64,000 nt of DNA from CAXMRP01 sp965216515. Lineage in GTDB: Bacteria; Pseudomonadota; Alphaproteobacteria; Rhizobiales; Afifellaceae. Both the position numbers and the translations under genes were made by a program. Positions 1 to 7,956 of this stretch are shown in pieces. The DNA is taken from contig OZ244173.1 of NCBI GenBank assembly GCA_965216515.1, positions 1,426,001 through 1,490,000 of the forward strand. Reading direction: 5' to 3'. The notes under the pieces are model-generated. The model was not told the origin of the DNA. It did no database searches and was given only the letters and a program-made list of their open reading frames with translations. Position 1 is the stretch's first letter, and every line of letters begins with the position of its first letter.

Positions 1-400
1 GCAGCATCTGCCAGGAGATGGCCATTGCCACCAGGGTTGCCGCAACCGGCAGAAAATAGGCTGCTTTCAAGGCGTTTGCGAGCCGCGGCGCCCAAGCCAT
101 CATGTTGTGAAGACCGATGGCCACAACGAGTGCAAGCGTCATTGAACTTGGCACGACGACCGCGACATAGATCAGGGTGTTGGTAATGGCCCGGCGGCCG
201 ATCGGATCGCTGAACAGCGTGGTGTAATTGTCAAATCCGATCCAGTTCAGGCTCCGCGCGCCGAACTGGTAGTCGGTGAACGAAAGAAACGCCACGATTA
301 CGACCGGCGCAAAGATCATCACGAGCATGGCCAGCGTCGCCGGGCCGGCAAGCGTGAGATCGGTCAACGCCTCGCGGTATTTTCTCGGCAGCGCGCTCAT
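1..400 (-). CDS. Sugar ABC transporter permease, MalF/UgpA type (partial, N-terminal part)
   Basis: Inner-membrane permease of a carbohydrate ABC importer. Read leftward from the ATG at 398-400 it begins MSALPRKYREALTDLTLAG, then a first membrane helix (TLAMLVMIFAPVVIVAFLSF) and the usual FTDYQF...NWIGFDNYTTLF periplasmic stretch typical of MalF/UgpA-like proteins. About 133 residues are visible; the rest lies beyond the left edge. Its ATG overlaps the stop of the upstream ATPase gene (ATGA), so the two are translationally coupled. The substrate cannot be read from this piece. Confidence 0.9.
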   Translation of the reverse strand, partial: MSALPRKYREALTDLTLAGPATLAMLVMIFAPVVIVAFLSFTDYQFGARSLNWIGFDNYTTLFSDPIGRRAITNTLIYVAVVVPSSMTLALVVAIGLHNMMAWAPRLANALKAAYFLPVAATLVAMAISWQML

Positions 401-1491
401 ACCACCGCCTGCAGTTGGCGTTCCGGTATTCGGCCGCCGGTTTCCGGATCGAACAGGTGCAGACAGCCCACCGGCACATCAAGCGCAATGTCCGATCCCA
501 CAGACGGCGGCTCGTAGCCCTTGGACACCAGAGACCGCAGGGAAACTCCATCCTCCAGTCGTAGGTGAAGAAGCGTTTCGACACCCAGATACTCGATGCG
601 TTCCAACTTTGCGGAGAGCTTGCCATCGGCAGCCGGTTGAAGGTCTTCCGGGCGAATACCCATGACCACCGGGCCGATATTCCAGCCGGCGAATTGCCCG
701 TGACGTTTGGAGATATCGATGACGTTCATCTCGTTCTGGCCCACGAAACGGGCAACGTCGAGCGTGGCCGGGCTGTCGTAAAGCGCCGGCGGCGAACCGA
801 TTTGCGCAACCTTGCCGTCGATCATGACGACGATCTGGTCGGACATCGCCATGGCTTCGGCCTGGTCGTGCGTCACATACACGAACGGCTTGCCGGTCTT
901 GCGATGCAGGTCGGTCAATTCACCGCGCATTTGCACCCGCAGCTTGGCATCGAGGTTCGAAAGCGGCTCATCGAGCAGGAACATGACCGGGTCGCGCACC
1001 AGTGCCCGCGCCAGGGCGACACGCTGTTTTTGCCCGCCTGACAGTTGCGCCGGTTTGCGCTCCAGCAGTTGGCCGAGGCCCAGCATGTCGGCGACTTCAC
1101 CCACGCGGACTTGGATCGCCGCACCCTTGTCACGCGCCTTCCCGGGAAAAAGCCTGGCCAGGGGCAGACGCTCAACACGAGTCAGATCCCGCATCGCCAG
1201 CGGCAGCGCGATATTCTGCCTCACCGTGAAATGGGGATAAAGCGCATACGACTGGAAGACCATCGCGATGTTGCGCTCCGCGGCCGAAAACTCTTCGACG
1301 TTTTGGCCATGCATGATGACGTCGCCCGAGGTCGGCCGGTCCAGCCCCGACATGATGCGAAGAGTCGTGGACTTGCCGCAACCCGATGGCCCCAGGAGCG
1401 ATGTGAACGATCCTTCGGGCACCTGCAGCGAGACATTCTGCAGGACTTTCGTCGCGCCGAAATTGCGCCAAATTTCGCGCAGTTCCATCAC
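397..1491 (-). CDS. ugpC: Sugar ABC transporter ATP-binding protein, UgpC/MalK type
   Basis: The 364-aa ATPase that powers the sugar importer. It has Walker A GPSGCGKST near residue 36, Q-loop FQSYALYPH, ABC signature LSGGQKQR, Walker B FLLDEPLSNLDAKLR, the switch His in YVTHDQAEAM, and a C-terminal TOBE-like region with MGIRPEDL as in MalK/UgpC. One insertion is odd: about 20 extra residues (RVERLPLARLFPGKARDKGA) sit between the Q-loop and signature, in the helical subdomain. It lies directly upstream of the permease with a 4-base overlap. Gene order and the nearby DeoR regulator fit a sugar or polyol substrate, which is inference. Confidence 0.93.
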   Translation of the reverse strand: MMELREIWRNFGATKVLQNVSLQVPEGSFTSLLGPSGCGKSTTLRIMSGLDRPTSGDVIMHGQNVEEFSAAERNIAMVFQSYALYPHFTVRQNIALPLAMRDLTRVERLPLARLFPGKARDKGAAIQVRVGEVADMLGLGQLLERKPAQLSGGQKQRVALARALVRDPVMFLLDEPLSNLDAKLRVQMRGELTDLHRKTGKPFVYVTHDQAEAMAMSDQIVVMIDGKVAQIGSPPALYDSPATLDVARFVGQNEMNVIDISKRHGQFAGWNIGPVVMGIRPEDLQPAADGKLSAKLERIEYLGVETLLHLRLEDGVSLRSLVSKGYEPPSVGSDIALDVPVGCLHLFDPETGGRIPERQLQAVV

Positions 1492-1548
1492 GACATCAGC
1501 CCCCTCGATGTAAGATAATGGTCATCTTGCACAACATCGATGTAATAT

Positions 1549-2199
1549 TTATGACAAATTGGGTTCGCTGAGAAGATGCATCGCCAGCGCACTGACGGCA
1601 TCCTCCACGGAATCCACATGACGCACGCCCTCGACATCGGGCGCACCTTCCAGGCCGAGAACCAGCTTGCCGAAATGCAACCCGTAGGCCACTTCACTCA
1701 AAGTGCCGTAGGAACCGCCAATTGCCACCAGCACCGCACAGCTTTTGGCGATGATCATGTTGCGTGCTTCGCCCAGACCAGTGGCAATCGGCAACTCGAT
1801 GTCTGCGTTGGCGCCACGCCAGTCGCTACCGGGAAGGAGGCCGACGCTGAGGCCGCCGCCATTGCGCACACCCTTGGCGATGGCGGCCATAATACCCTCC
1901 CGGCCTCCGCAGATGACGGTAAGACCCAACGCGCCCAACCGACCGCCGAGCACTTCCGCCGTTGATTCCTGTTTCTTTGTCGCCTCCCGCGGCCCGATCA
2001 CGCCGACCGGCACCCGGCGCGCCTTCGCCGATCGCATGATGGCGCCCAGCGCCTCCTCTGCCGCGCTGGCGGCAGGCTCCGGCGGCGGGGTCCCCCCGGC
2101 GCGCCATTGCCACAGCCATGGATCAAAGGCCGCTCCATCTTCGCGATGGACCGTGCCGGTGGTTGGATCCACGAAAAATTTCTTGCTCAACTGTCCCAC
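1549..2199 (-). CDS. TIGR00725 / SLOG-fold nucleotide-binding-like protein
   Basis: A 216-aa protein. The core from about residue 62 has a Rossmann-like start (VPVGVIGPREATKKQ), then ICGGREGIMAAIAKGVRNGG and VAIGGSYGTLSEVAYGL, the two glycine-rich motifs of the TIGR00725/LOG (lysine-decarboxylase-like) superfamily, linked to nucleotide or molybdenum-cofactor-carrier binding. The first 60 residues (FFVDPTTGTVHREDG...) are an extra domain often seen in alphaproteobacterial members. It precedes the sugar ABC genes on the same strand with a 57-base gap. Its biological function is unknown. Confidence 0.8.
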   Translation of the reverse strand: MGQLSKKFFVDPTTGTVHREDGAAFDPWLWQWRAGGTPPPEPAASAAEEALGAIMRSAKARRVPVGVIGPREATKKQESTAEVLGGRLGALGLTVICGGREGIMAAIAKGVRNGGGLSVGLLPGSDWRGANADIELPIATGLGEARNMIIAKSCAVLVAIGGSYGTLSEVAYGLHFGKLVLGLEGAPDVEGVRHVDSVEDAVSALAMHLLSEPNLS

Positions 2200-2255
2200 C
2201 CGGTTGTTGCTCAGGCGCTTTTTTGTAAGATAACTGACATTGCGTCAAAGGAAAT

Positions 2256-3026
2256 ATGCTGATGGACCCGGTTCCGCCAACATTGAGTGATCGCCAGGTT
2301 TCGATACTCGAAAAGATCGAAGATGAAGGCTTCGTGACAATCGAACAGCTGGCGCAGGAGTTTGCGGTTTCCGCGCAAACCGTGCGCCGCGATATCATTG
2401 CGCTGGATGGCCGGGGGTTGTTGCAGCGCTTCCACGGCGGTGCCGGGACCAGTCGCGGCGGCGAGCAGCTGCGCCTCGGCCGCAACAGCAAGGCGTTGAT
2501 CGATGTCGCTGCAAAACGGAAGGTCGCCCGGCGCGTCGCCGCTCATATTCCGGATGGCACGGCGCTGTATATCGATGTCGGCACGACCATGGAATTCGTC
2601 GCCGCCGAACTCAATGCCGGCAAGAAACTGTCGATTTTTACCAACAGCATGCGTGTCGCCGCCGCCATGGACCATGAGCGCCATGATGTGCGCGTGCTGC
2701 CAGGGCGGGTGACCGGCCGGGATGGTTCGCTGACCGGCGACACAATCGTGCTTTCCCTGTCGGAGTTGGCGCTTGATGTTGCGTTGATCGGTTGCTCGGC
2801 AATCGACAAATTCGGCCGCGTGATGGATTTTGATTATGACAAGATCGCCGTCAAGAAGGCGGCCATGCGCGCATCCAGCCGTTCCTTCCTGCTTGCCACA
2901 GAAAGCAAATTCGGGCGGTCGGCGCGCTACGAGGTTTCCCATCTCAACAATTTCGCGCAGGTATTCACCGGACGCGCGGAAGATCCGCTGTCGCCGCAAA
3001 AGGCGTCCTCGCAAATCTCCGCCTGA
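2256..3026 (+). CDS. DeoR-family transcriptional regulator
   Basis: A 256-aa DNA-binding repressor. The N-terminal winged helix-turn-helix (LSDRQVSILEKIEDEGFVTI, then VSAQTVRRDIIALDGRGLLQR) matches the DeoR signature. The C-terminal sugar-phosphate sensor (DeoRC) has VDVGTTMEFVA, LTGDTIVLSLSELALDVALIGCSAI and DYDKIAVKKAAMRAS. An AAGGAAAT ribosome-binding site lies just before the ATG. It is divergent from the TIGR00725/ABC genes, so it probably controls the sugar transporter in response to a phosphorylated sugar. That assignment is inferred from position. Confidence 0.92.
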   Translation: MLMDPVPPTLSDRQVSILEKIEDEGFVTIEQLAQEFAVSAQTVRRDIIALDGRGLLQRFHGGAGTSRGGEQLRLGRNSKALIDVAAKRKVARRVAAHIPDGTALYIDVGTTMEFVAAELNAGKKLSIFTNSMRVAAAMDHERHDVRVLPGRVTGRDGSLTGDTIVLSLSELALDVALIGCSAIDKFGRVMDFDYDKIAVKKAAMRASSRSFLLATESKFGRSARYEVSHLNNFAQVFTGRAEDPLSPQKASSQISA

Positions 3027-3367
3027 CTTTCTGAACCGCAATCGTGTGGAGCGGATCGGCGGGCCGGGTTTCAGGTGCCATGAGCAGGTCAGCCCGGCGG
3101 CAGTTCGCATGGAGCAAACCGGCTCCTTCATCCCAGAATCCGCCGCCGGCAGGATCAGGGGAGCCTGCGGCCGATATTGAGGATTGCGGGGCGGGTTGGT
3201 CGTGAACTCCCGGATGCGACCCCGCACAATTCCCCGAGCGCACCCGTTTGGACCAGTCGGAGCCGAACGCCGGAACGCAGTGGTTTGACGCGGCGAGACC
3301 GCAGGCGGGCGGGACAAACAAGAATATTGCGCGCGGCATCACCAGCCCGAAGTGCCGATCGGCGCGA
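3027..3367. other. Intergenic gap between convergent genes
   Basis: Between the ends of the DeoR gene and the histidine-phosphatase-like gene. No RNA gene, repeat or convincing coding sequence was seen; the open frames here lack family motifs. Confidence 0.6.
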
Positions 3368-3952
3368 CTAGGACACGGGTCCATCCATGGGACGCCATGG
3401 ATGCTGGACCTGCCGCGAGTCCTTCAGAATCGTGAAGTAATGCCCGCCACCGGCGGGTTGGTCGTGCGCCCGGCTGATTTTCAGCCGGGCATAATGACAA
3501 AACAACAGCGTTCCGACAGCGCCGTGACCGACAAACAAGACATCGCCGCCTTGAACCCGGTTCAGGACACTCTCCGCCTCGGCTACGATACGCGCCTGCG
3601 CATCCACGGCCCGTTCCCAGCCACCGATCCGCTTGGATGGATTGGCAAAGAACGCATCAGCCATGCGTTCGAATTCATCCGGAGGCAAAAAGCCGGTTGA
3701 AGACCGGTCGTTCTCATGCATGGCCGGGCGAACTTCCAATTCAACGCCCAGTGCGTTTGCGATCGGTTCGGCGGTCTGGAGCGCCTTGTTCTCGCCGCTT
3801 GAGATAACCTGGCTGGTCCCCGCAAGCCAGCCGCCGGCCACGAGTGCCCGAACACGTTCCTTGCCGAAATCACTCAGCCCCCATGAAGGAACCGGGACAT
3901 CCGGATCAATCCGCACCTGCGGATGGGTCAGGTAGCGAACCCGTGTAGCCAT
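3368..3952 (-). CDS. Histidine phosphatase superfamily protein with a non-canonical active-site start
   Basis: A 194-aa member of the phosphoglycerate-mutase-like superfamily. The second-half motif FVGHGAVGTLLFCHYA carries the second catalytic His, and SSGENKALQTAEPIANALG matches the SxxxRAxQTA region with Lys replacing the usual Arg. The N-terminal RHG catalytic motif is replaced by YLTHPQV: a His is present but the neighbouring Arg and Gly are not. Acid/base Glu candidates follow in MHENDRSS. Phosphatase activity is uncertain. It runs convergent to the DeoR gene and has no visible operon partner. Confidence 0.75.
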   Translation of the reverse strand: MATRVRYLTHPQVRIDPDVPVPSWGLSDFGKERVRALVAGGWLAGTSQVISSGENKALQTAEPIANALGVELEVRPAMHENDRSSTGFLPPDEFERMADAFFANPSKRIGGWERAVDAQARIVAEAESVLNRVQGGDVLFVGHGAVGTLLFCHYARLKISRAHDQPAGGGHYFTILKDSRQVQHPWRPMDGPVS

Positions 3953-4503
3953 GAAGACGACAATCCCGATCGAAAGTTGCCGAACCCTCGGCGCATCGTT
4001 CGCGTTTCCCTATCAGAACACGCCTTGCATAGGAATTTTTGACGGCCGCGGAAGGACGTGAACCGCCGGCGATTTCAGATCGGTTCAACGGCCGGCGTTC
4101 AGGCGCAGCTGTTTTCGCGCTCACAGGAGTTGCGGCCAGGGCAGGAGAAAACATCCCTTCAGGATCAAAACCATTGAGCGGCCGCTCTCGCCGATTACAC
4201 CGGCAAGCCGCGGAGCGGGCAGTCGGCTGGAGCAGATCGCCCGGTCGCCATCCCGGGCGCGTGGCTCCGATTCCCGACCTTGGCCCGCTATCGACAAATT
4301 CGCGCCATCGGTTTTTTGGCGCGGACCATTGGTTGTGCAGCCCTGACGGGCCGGATACAATCTGCCAAATCTTGCGCGACAGCGCCTTTGGTCGGTATGG
4401 GCAAGGTCAAAACGGGCTCCAATCCGAGGCTCTGTCCCGCGCCGGCCCCCGATCCTCCTGGACCCGTCTGTCTTCGGGAACCGACAATTTTGGGGGGTAA
4501 TCC
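3953..4503. other. Long non-coding gap upstream of the MetH-activation-like gene
   Basis: 551 bases with open frames on both strands but no recognisable protein. I looked for a cobalamin riboswitch because the next gene is a B12-linked family, but found no clear B12-box. A GGGGGG ribosome-binding site sits at its right end before the GTG at 4504. Confidence 0.5.
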
Positions 4504-5232
4504 GTGCAGGACAACTCAGCATTCGAGATTTCCATACTCAGGCGGACAAACACCGAATGCATGCCGGCCACCACGGTTCCGGGCATTTCCCTTCGTGCAT
4601 TGTTGCCGAGTTCCAGACAAATTCTCAAATTGATGGGGTACCGGGACCTGGAAAAGGTCCGCCCTATCGTGAAAGACCACGCCAGCGCCGCGATTGCCTT
4701 GTTGGCCGAAGTCGCCGAACCGGTCGCTCACTACAAGCGCGTGCCAATCAAGGAGCGTTCCGATGACCGGCTGCGGTTTGAAGCCGGCATCACAATAAGC
4801 TGTCCCGCCTTCCCGACTTACCTGGCTGGCTGCGAAGAGCTTATCGTTTTCGTGCTCACGCTGGGACAGGCATTTGACAGCGCACAGGCGGAATACACCG
4901 CAAACGAACAGTTGCTGGAAGCGATGATGTTGGACACGGCCGGTTGGCTCGGCGTAGAGAAGGCGACCAGACAGTTCGCCGAGTTTCTTCAGGAAACGGC
5001 CGATGCCGAGGGCTACCGGATCTCCCGCCGCATGGCGCCGGGATACAGCTACAGGCTGAATGACGCCAAATGCGATTGGCCCCTGATCCAGCAGGCCGCG
5101 CTGTTCCAATTGCTGGGAACGGATGACATGCCGGTCGATCTGCTGGAAAGCTGTGCAATGGTCCCCAAGATGTCGCGCTCGGGCATATACGGACTGCTGC
5201 CAAAACGTGCCGGTCAGGTTGGCTTCAATTGA
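4504..5232 (+). CDS. Stand-alone B12-dependent methionine synthase activation-domain protein
   Basis: A 242-aa protein resembling the C-terminal reactivation domain of MetH, which holds cob(II)alamin for reductive methylation with SAM. The C-terminal half has RISRRMAPGY (MetH RxxPGY SAM-binding motif), WPLIQQAALFQLL and PVDLLESCAMVPKMSRSGIYGLLP, matching the family's signature order. The N-terminal half (EVLVL-like region, ISCPAFPTYLAGCEELIVFVLTLGQAFD) fits stand-alone versions. GTG is chosen as start because a GGGGGG site precedes it. No corrinoid protein or methyltransferase is adjacent, so its partner is unknown. Confidence 0.72.
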   Translation: MQDNSAFEISILRRTNTECMPATTVPGISLRALLPSSRQILKLMGYRDLEKVRPIVKDHASAAIALLAEVAEPVAHYKRVPIKERSDDRLRFEAGITISCPAFPTYLAGCEELIVFVLTLGQAFDSAQAEYTANEQLLEAMMLDTAGWLGVEKATRQFAEFLQETADAEGYRISRRMAPGYSYRLNDAKCDWPLIQQAALFQLLGTDDMPVDLLESCAMVPKMSRSGIYGLLPKRAGQVGFN

Positions 5233-5336
5233 GCCGGCTTTCCGCCGGGCCTTCAATATCCGTTCAACTCGCCGAACCGCAAGAATCCGCCAAGGCCGGA
5301 GGAAAGCTGAGCGCGGCCTTGGCCGCCGGCAAAAGG

Positions 5337-6332
5337 TTAGGTCCAATGGGCAACCATGTTCGCGGCCAGAGCGAACGCGGTTTTGATTGCTTTGGGATCG
5401 GCCGTTCCGCGCCCGGCGATATCGAATGCCGTTCCGTGTGCGGGGGTCGTAACAGGAAAGGGCAAGCCCCCTTGCACGGTGACACCGCGGTCAAAGCCCA
5501 GGAGCTTCAGGGCAATCTGACCCTGATCGTGGTACATCGTAACGACAGCATCGATCTCGCCGGCCTTGGCTTTCAGAAATACCGTGTCCGATGGCCAGGG
5601 GCCATCGACGGCAATCTGCCTTTTTGCCATCGCTTCGACGGCGGGCCGGATGATATCGATTTCCTCCGTGCCGAAATTCCCGCCATCCCCGGCATGGGGG
5701 TTGAGGGCAGCCACCGAAATACGCGGGTGTTTAAGGCCCGATGATCGCAGCAGCCTGTCGATCAAAAGAGTTGCGTCGGTGATACGTTCGGCGGAAATCG
5801 TATCGCCGACATCGCGCAGCGCAATGTGACTGGTCACGCGGCTGGTCCACATGCCGTCGAGCGTATTGATCTCGGAAATATAGCCATCGACCCCAAGATA
5901 CGCGGCCATGAAGTGCAGTTCGTCGCCATGGCCAATGCCCCCCTTGTGCATCGCATCCTTGTTGAACGGGGCAAAGACGAAACCGTCGATTATGCCCTCG
6001 CGAGCAAGATCCAATGCCAACTCGAGCGTGCGCAGGACCGATCGTCCCGACGCCGGTGTTGCCCTGGCTATGGCGATTTCGCTTTCGTCGATCGTGGCCG
6101 TCGGCAGCCAGGCGAAAGGCGCAATCGCTCTCCAGTCTCCCGAGCGCGGGTTGCACTCGTGAAGCGAAAACGCCGTCTCTGCCTGCGACTGTCCCTGGGC
6201 AAGAACACAAGCGTCGCCGATCACCAGCACGTCGGCCAGCTCGCATGTTTGAGGATCGGCCAATACCTTGGCAGTCAGCTCCGGACCGATGCCGCTGGGA
6301 TCGCCGGGAATGACACCTAATCTGGGCTTCAT
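5337..6332 (-). CDS. pdxA: PdxA-family 4-hydroxythreonine-4-phosphate dehydrogenase (possible PdxA2 sugar-acid type)
   Basis: A 331-aa NAD- and metal-dependent beta-decarboxylating dehydrogenase. It shows MKPRLGVIPGDPSGIGPE at the N-terminus, HIALRDV, NPHAGDGGNFGTEE, GPWPSDTVF, YHDQGQIALKLLGF and TPAHGTAFDIAGRG, all PdxA hallmarks. The ATG at 6330-6332 is chosen over longer in-frame extensions because it overlaps the stop of the upstream GntR gene (ATGA) and begins exactly at the family's N-terminus. Its place at the end of a sugar-acid operon suggests a PdxA2-like role in acid-sugar breakdown rather than vitamin B6 synthesis. No DUF1537 kinase, the usual PdxA2 partner, is seen here. Confidence 0.88.
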   Translation of the reverse strand: MKPRLGVIPGDPSGIGPELTAKVLADPQTCELADVLVIGDACVLAQGQSQAETAFSLHECNPRSGDWRAIAPFAWLPTATIDESEIAIARATPASGRSVLRTLELALDLAREGIIDGFVFAPFNKDAMHKGGIGHGDELHFMAAYLGVDGYISEINTLDGMWTSRVTSHIALRDVGDTISAERITDATLLIDRLLRSSGLKHPRISVAALNPHAGDGGNFGTEEIDIIRPAVEAMAKRQIAVDGPWPSDTVFLKAKAGEIDAVVTMYHDQGQIALKLLGFDRGVTVQGGLPFPVTTPAHGTAFDIAGRGTADPKAIKTAFALAANMVAHWT

Positions 6333-7048
6333 GATAACCGCTCCTTGGCGGAAGCTTTTTCCTTCGCTTTGCCGATGTTCGCGATGGCGGTCCTGAGATG
6401 CGACCGCATCGCGCGGCGGGTCGCGCCGGGATCGCGCGCGCCGAAGGCGGCAACAATGTCGTCGTGCTGGCGCAATGTGTTCTCGCGCCCGGTACGCATT
6501 CGCGACGATATGAACCGCGCCCGCCACAAACGCGCATTGTACTGGCGGTGGGTTTCGATCAGCGGGGAATTGCGGGAAGCCGAAACGATCTGGATGTGAA
6601 AAGCCATGTCCCAACGGAAGAATTCGAGCGGCGGCGCCGTGTCGGAGTTTTCGCGCATGCGGCGGCAAAGCTCGCCCGTGAGCCGGATTTCTTCCTCCGT
6701 CGCCTTCTTGCAGGCCAGCTCCCCGGCAAGCCCTTCAAGCGCGGCAAGAACGGTCAGGTTGTCGGACAATTCAGCCAGCGACGGGTTTGCTACACGTGGG
6801 CGGCGCGAAGGGCTGTACTCGATCAACCCTTCGACTTCCAGCGTTCTCAATGCCTCTTTTAGTGGCGTGCGGCTAATGCCGAGGCCTTCCGCCAGGTCCC
6901 GCTCCGGAACCGGAGTGCCCGGCGCAAGCTTCTCCAAGAGGATCAGTTCGCGCAGCGCATCGGCCGCCTCGTCGGCCAGCGAGCGGCGGGGGGCGACCTG
7001 CACCTCCTCGCTGAGAAGGCTTTTGATATCCGCGCCGGCGTCGCTCAC
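6329..7048 (-). CDS. GntR-family (FCD) transcriptional regulator of the tct operon
   Basis: A 239-aa regulator. The winged HTH lies at about residues 20-85 (LADEAADALRELILLEKLAPGTPVPERDLAEGLGISRTPLKEALRTLEVEGL), followed by a helical FCD ligand-binding domain with conserved metal-site residues (WDMAFHIQIV, H170-region, MRSHLRTA). Start and stop overlap both neighbours by 4 bases, placing it inside the tctCBA-dehydratase-aldolase operon. An UxuR-like palindrome upstream of tctC (12178-12191) is its likely operator. The ligand is probably a sugar acid or its 2-keto-3-deoxy derivative (inference). Confidence 0.92.
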   Translation of the reverse strand: MSDAGADIKSLLSEEVQVAPRRSLADEAADALRELILLEKLAPGTPVPERDLAEGLGISRTPLKEALRTLEVEGLIEYSPSRRPRVANPSLAELSDNLTVLAALEGLAGELACKKATEEEIRLTGELCRRMRENSDTAPPLEFFRWDMAFHIQIVSASRNSPLIETHRQYNARLWRARFISSRMRTGRENTLRQHDDIVAAFGARDPGATRRAMRSHLRTAIANIGKAKEKASAKERLS

Positions 7049-7956
7049 GAACCGAACTCCAGCACGACCGGATTGAGCGCACGGATCAATTCGATAAGCT
7101 GATCGCGGGCCTCAGCCGCCAGCGGCGGAATGGGATGGCGGCAAAAGGCCGACCTGACAACTCCGCCTTCGACCATTGCCTCCTTGGCGGCCCGAAATCC
7201 GCACTGCCGGTTTTCGTGGTTGATCGCGGGCAGAACCCGGGCATATGCGGCCTTGGCCGCCTCCCTGTCTCCGTTCAGATATCTGTCTATGACCGGCTTG
7301 ATTTGATCCGGGATCAGCGCCGATGTCATCGATCCCGTGGCCCCGGCATCAAGATCAGCCATCAGGGTGATCGCTTCTTCGCCGTCGAACGGACCTTCGA
7401 TCGCGTCACCGGCTTCGGCGATAAGCGCCCGCAGTTTGGCGGCGGTGCCGGGACATTCGATCTTGAAGAGCTTCAGCATTTCGATCTCACGCGCCATTCG
7501 CGCCAGCAGCGGCACGGACAGATCGACACCGGACAAAGGCGCATCCTGCAGCATGATCGGGATTCCGACCTCGCCGACGCGGGCGAACTGCGCGTAAGTT
7601 TGTTCTGGCGTGCCCTTGAGAAGCGCGCCGTGATAGGGCGCCATCATCATGACGAAACCGGCACCGAGATCTTTGGCTTGCTTGGCCCGGCGCACGACGA
7701 TTTCGGTGGCAAAGTGACTGACGGTGACGATCACCGGCACCCGCCCTGCAATATGCTCAAGACTGAGGCGGGTCAGGTCCTCGCGCTCGGCATCGGAAAT
7801 CAGAAACTGTTCCGAAAAGTTGGCGAGGATGCAAATCCCGTCGACGCCCTGCGCGACCATGCAGTCGAGCGCCCGCTTGTTACCGTCGTAATCCAGGGTC
7901 CCGTCGTCGTTGAAGATCGAGGGCGCAACGGGCCATATGCCGGTGTAGCGTCTCAT
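7045..7956 (-). CDS. DapA-like (dihydrodipicolinate synthase/N-acetylneuraminate lyase family) aldolase
   Basis: A 303-aa class I aldolase-fold protein. It has the YTGIWPVAPSIFNDDGTLDYDGNKRALDCMVAQGVDGI opening and TVSHFATEIVVRRAKQAKDLGAGFVMMMAPYHG with the catalytic Tyr. The Schiff-base Lys is in LFKIECPGTAAKLRALI. It overlaps both neighbours by 4 bases. Next to an acid-sugar dehydratase it probably cleaves or dehydrates a 2-keto-3-deoxy sugar acid rather than working in lysine synthesis. The exact substrate cannot be read from sequence. Confidence 0.9.
   Translation of the reverse strand: MRRYTGIWPVAPSIFNDDGTLDYDGNKRALDCMVAQGVDGICILANFSEQFLISDAEREDLTRLSLEHIAGRVPVIVTVSHFATEIVVRRAKQAKDLGAGFVMMMAPYHGALLKGTPEQTYAQFARVGEVGIPIMLQDAPLSGVDLSVPLLARMAREIEMLKLFKIECPGTAAKLRALIAEAGDAIEGPFDGEEAITLMADLDAGATGSMTSALIPDQIKPVIDRYLNGDREAAKAAYARVLPAINHENRQCGFRAAKEAMVEGGVVRSAFCRHPIPPLAAEARDQLIELIRALNPVVLEFGS

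Noticed and set aside
2211..3317. 368-codon minus-strand open frame
   Set aside because: It lies opposite the DeoR gene, which has full family motifs and a ribosome-binding site; the opposite frame has none.
3953..4503. Possible cobalamin riboswitch before the MetH-activation-like gene
   Set aside because: No convincing B12-box or matching stem arrangement could be found by eye.
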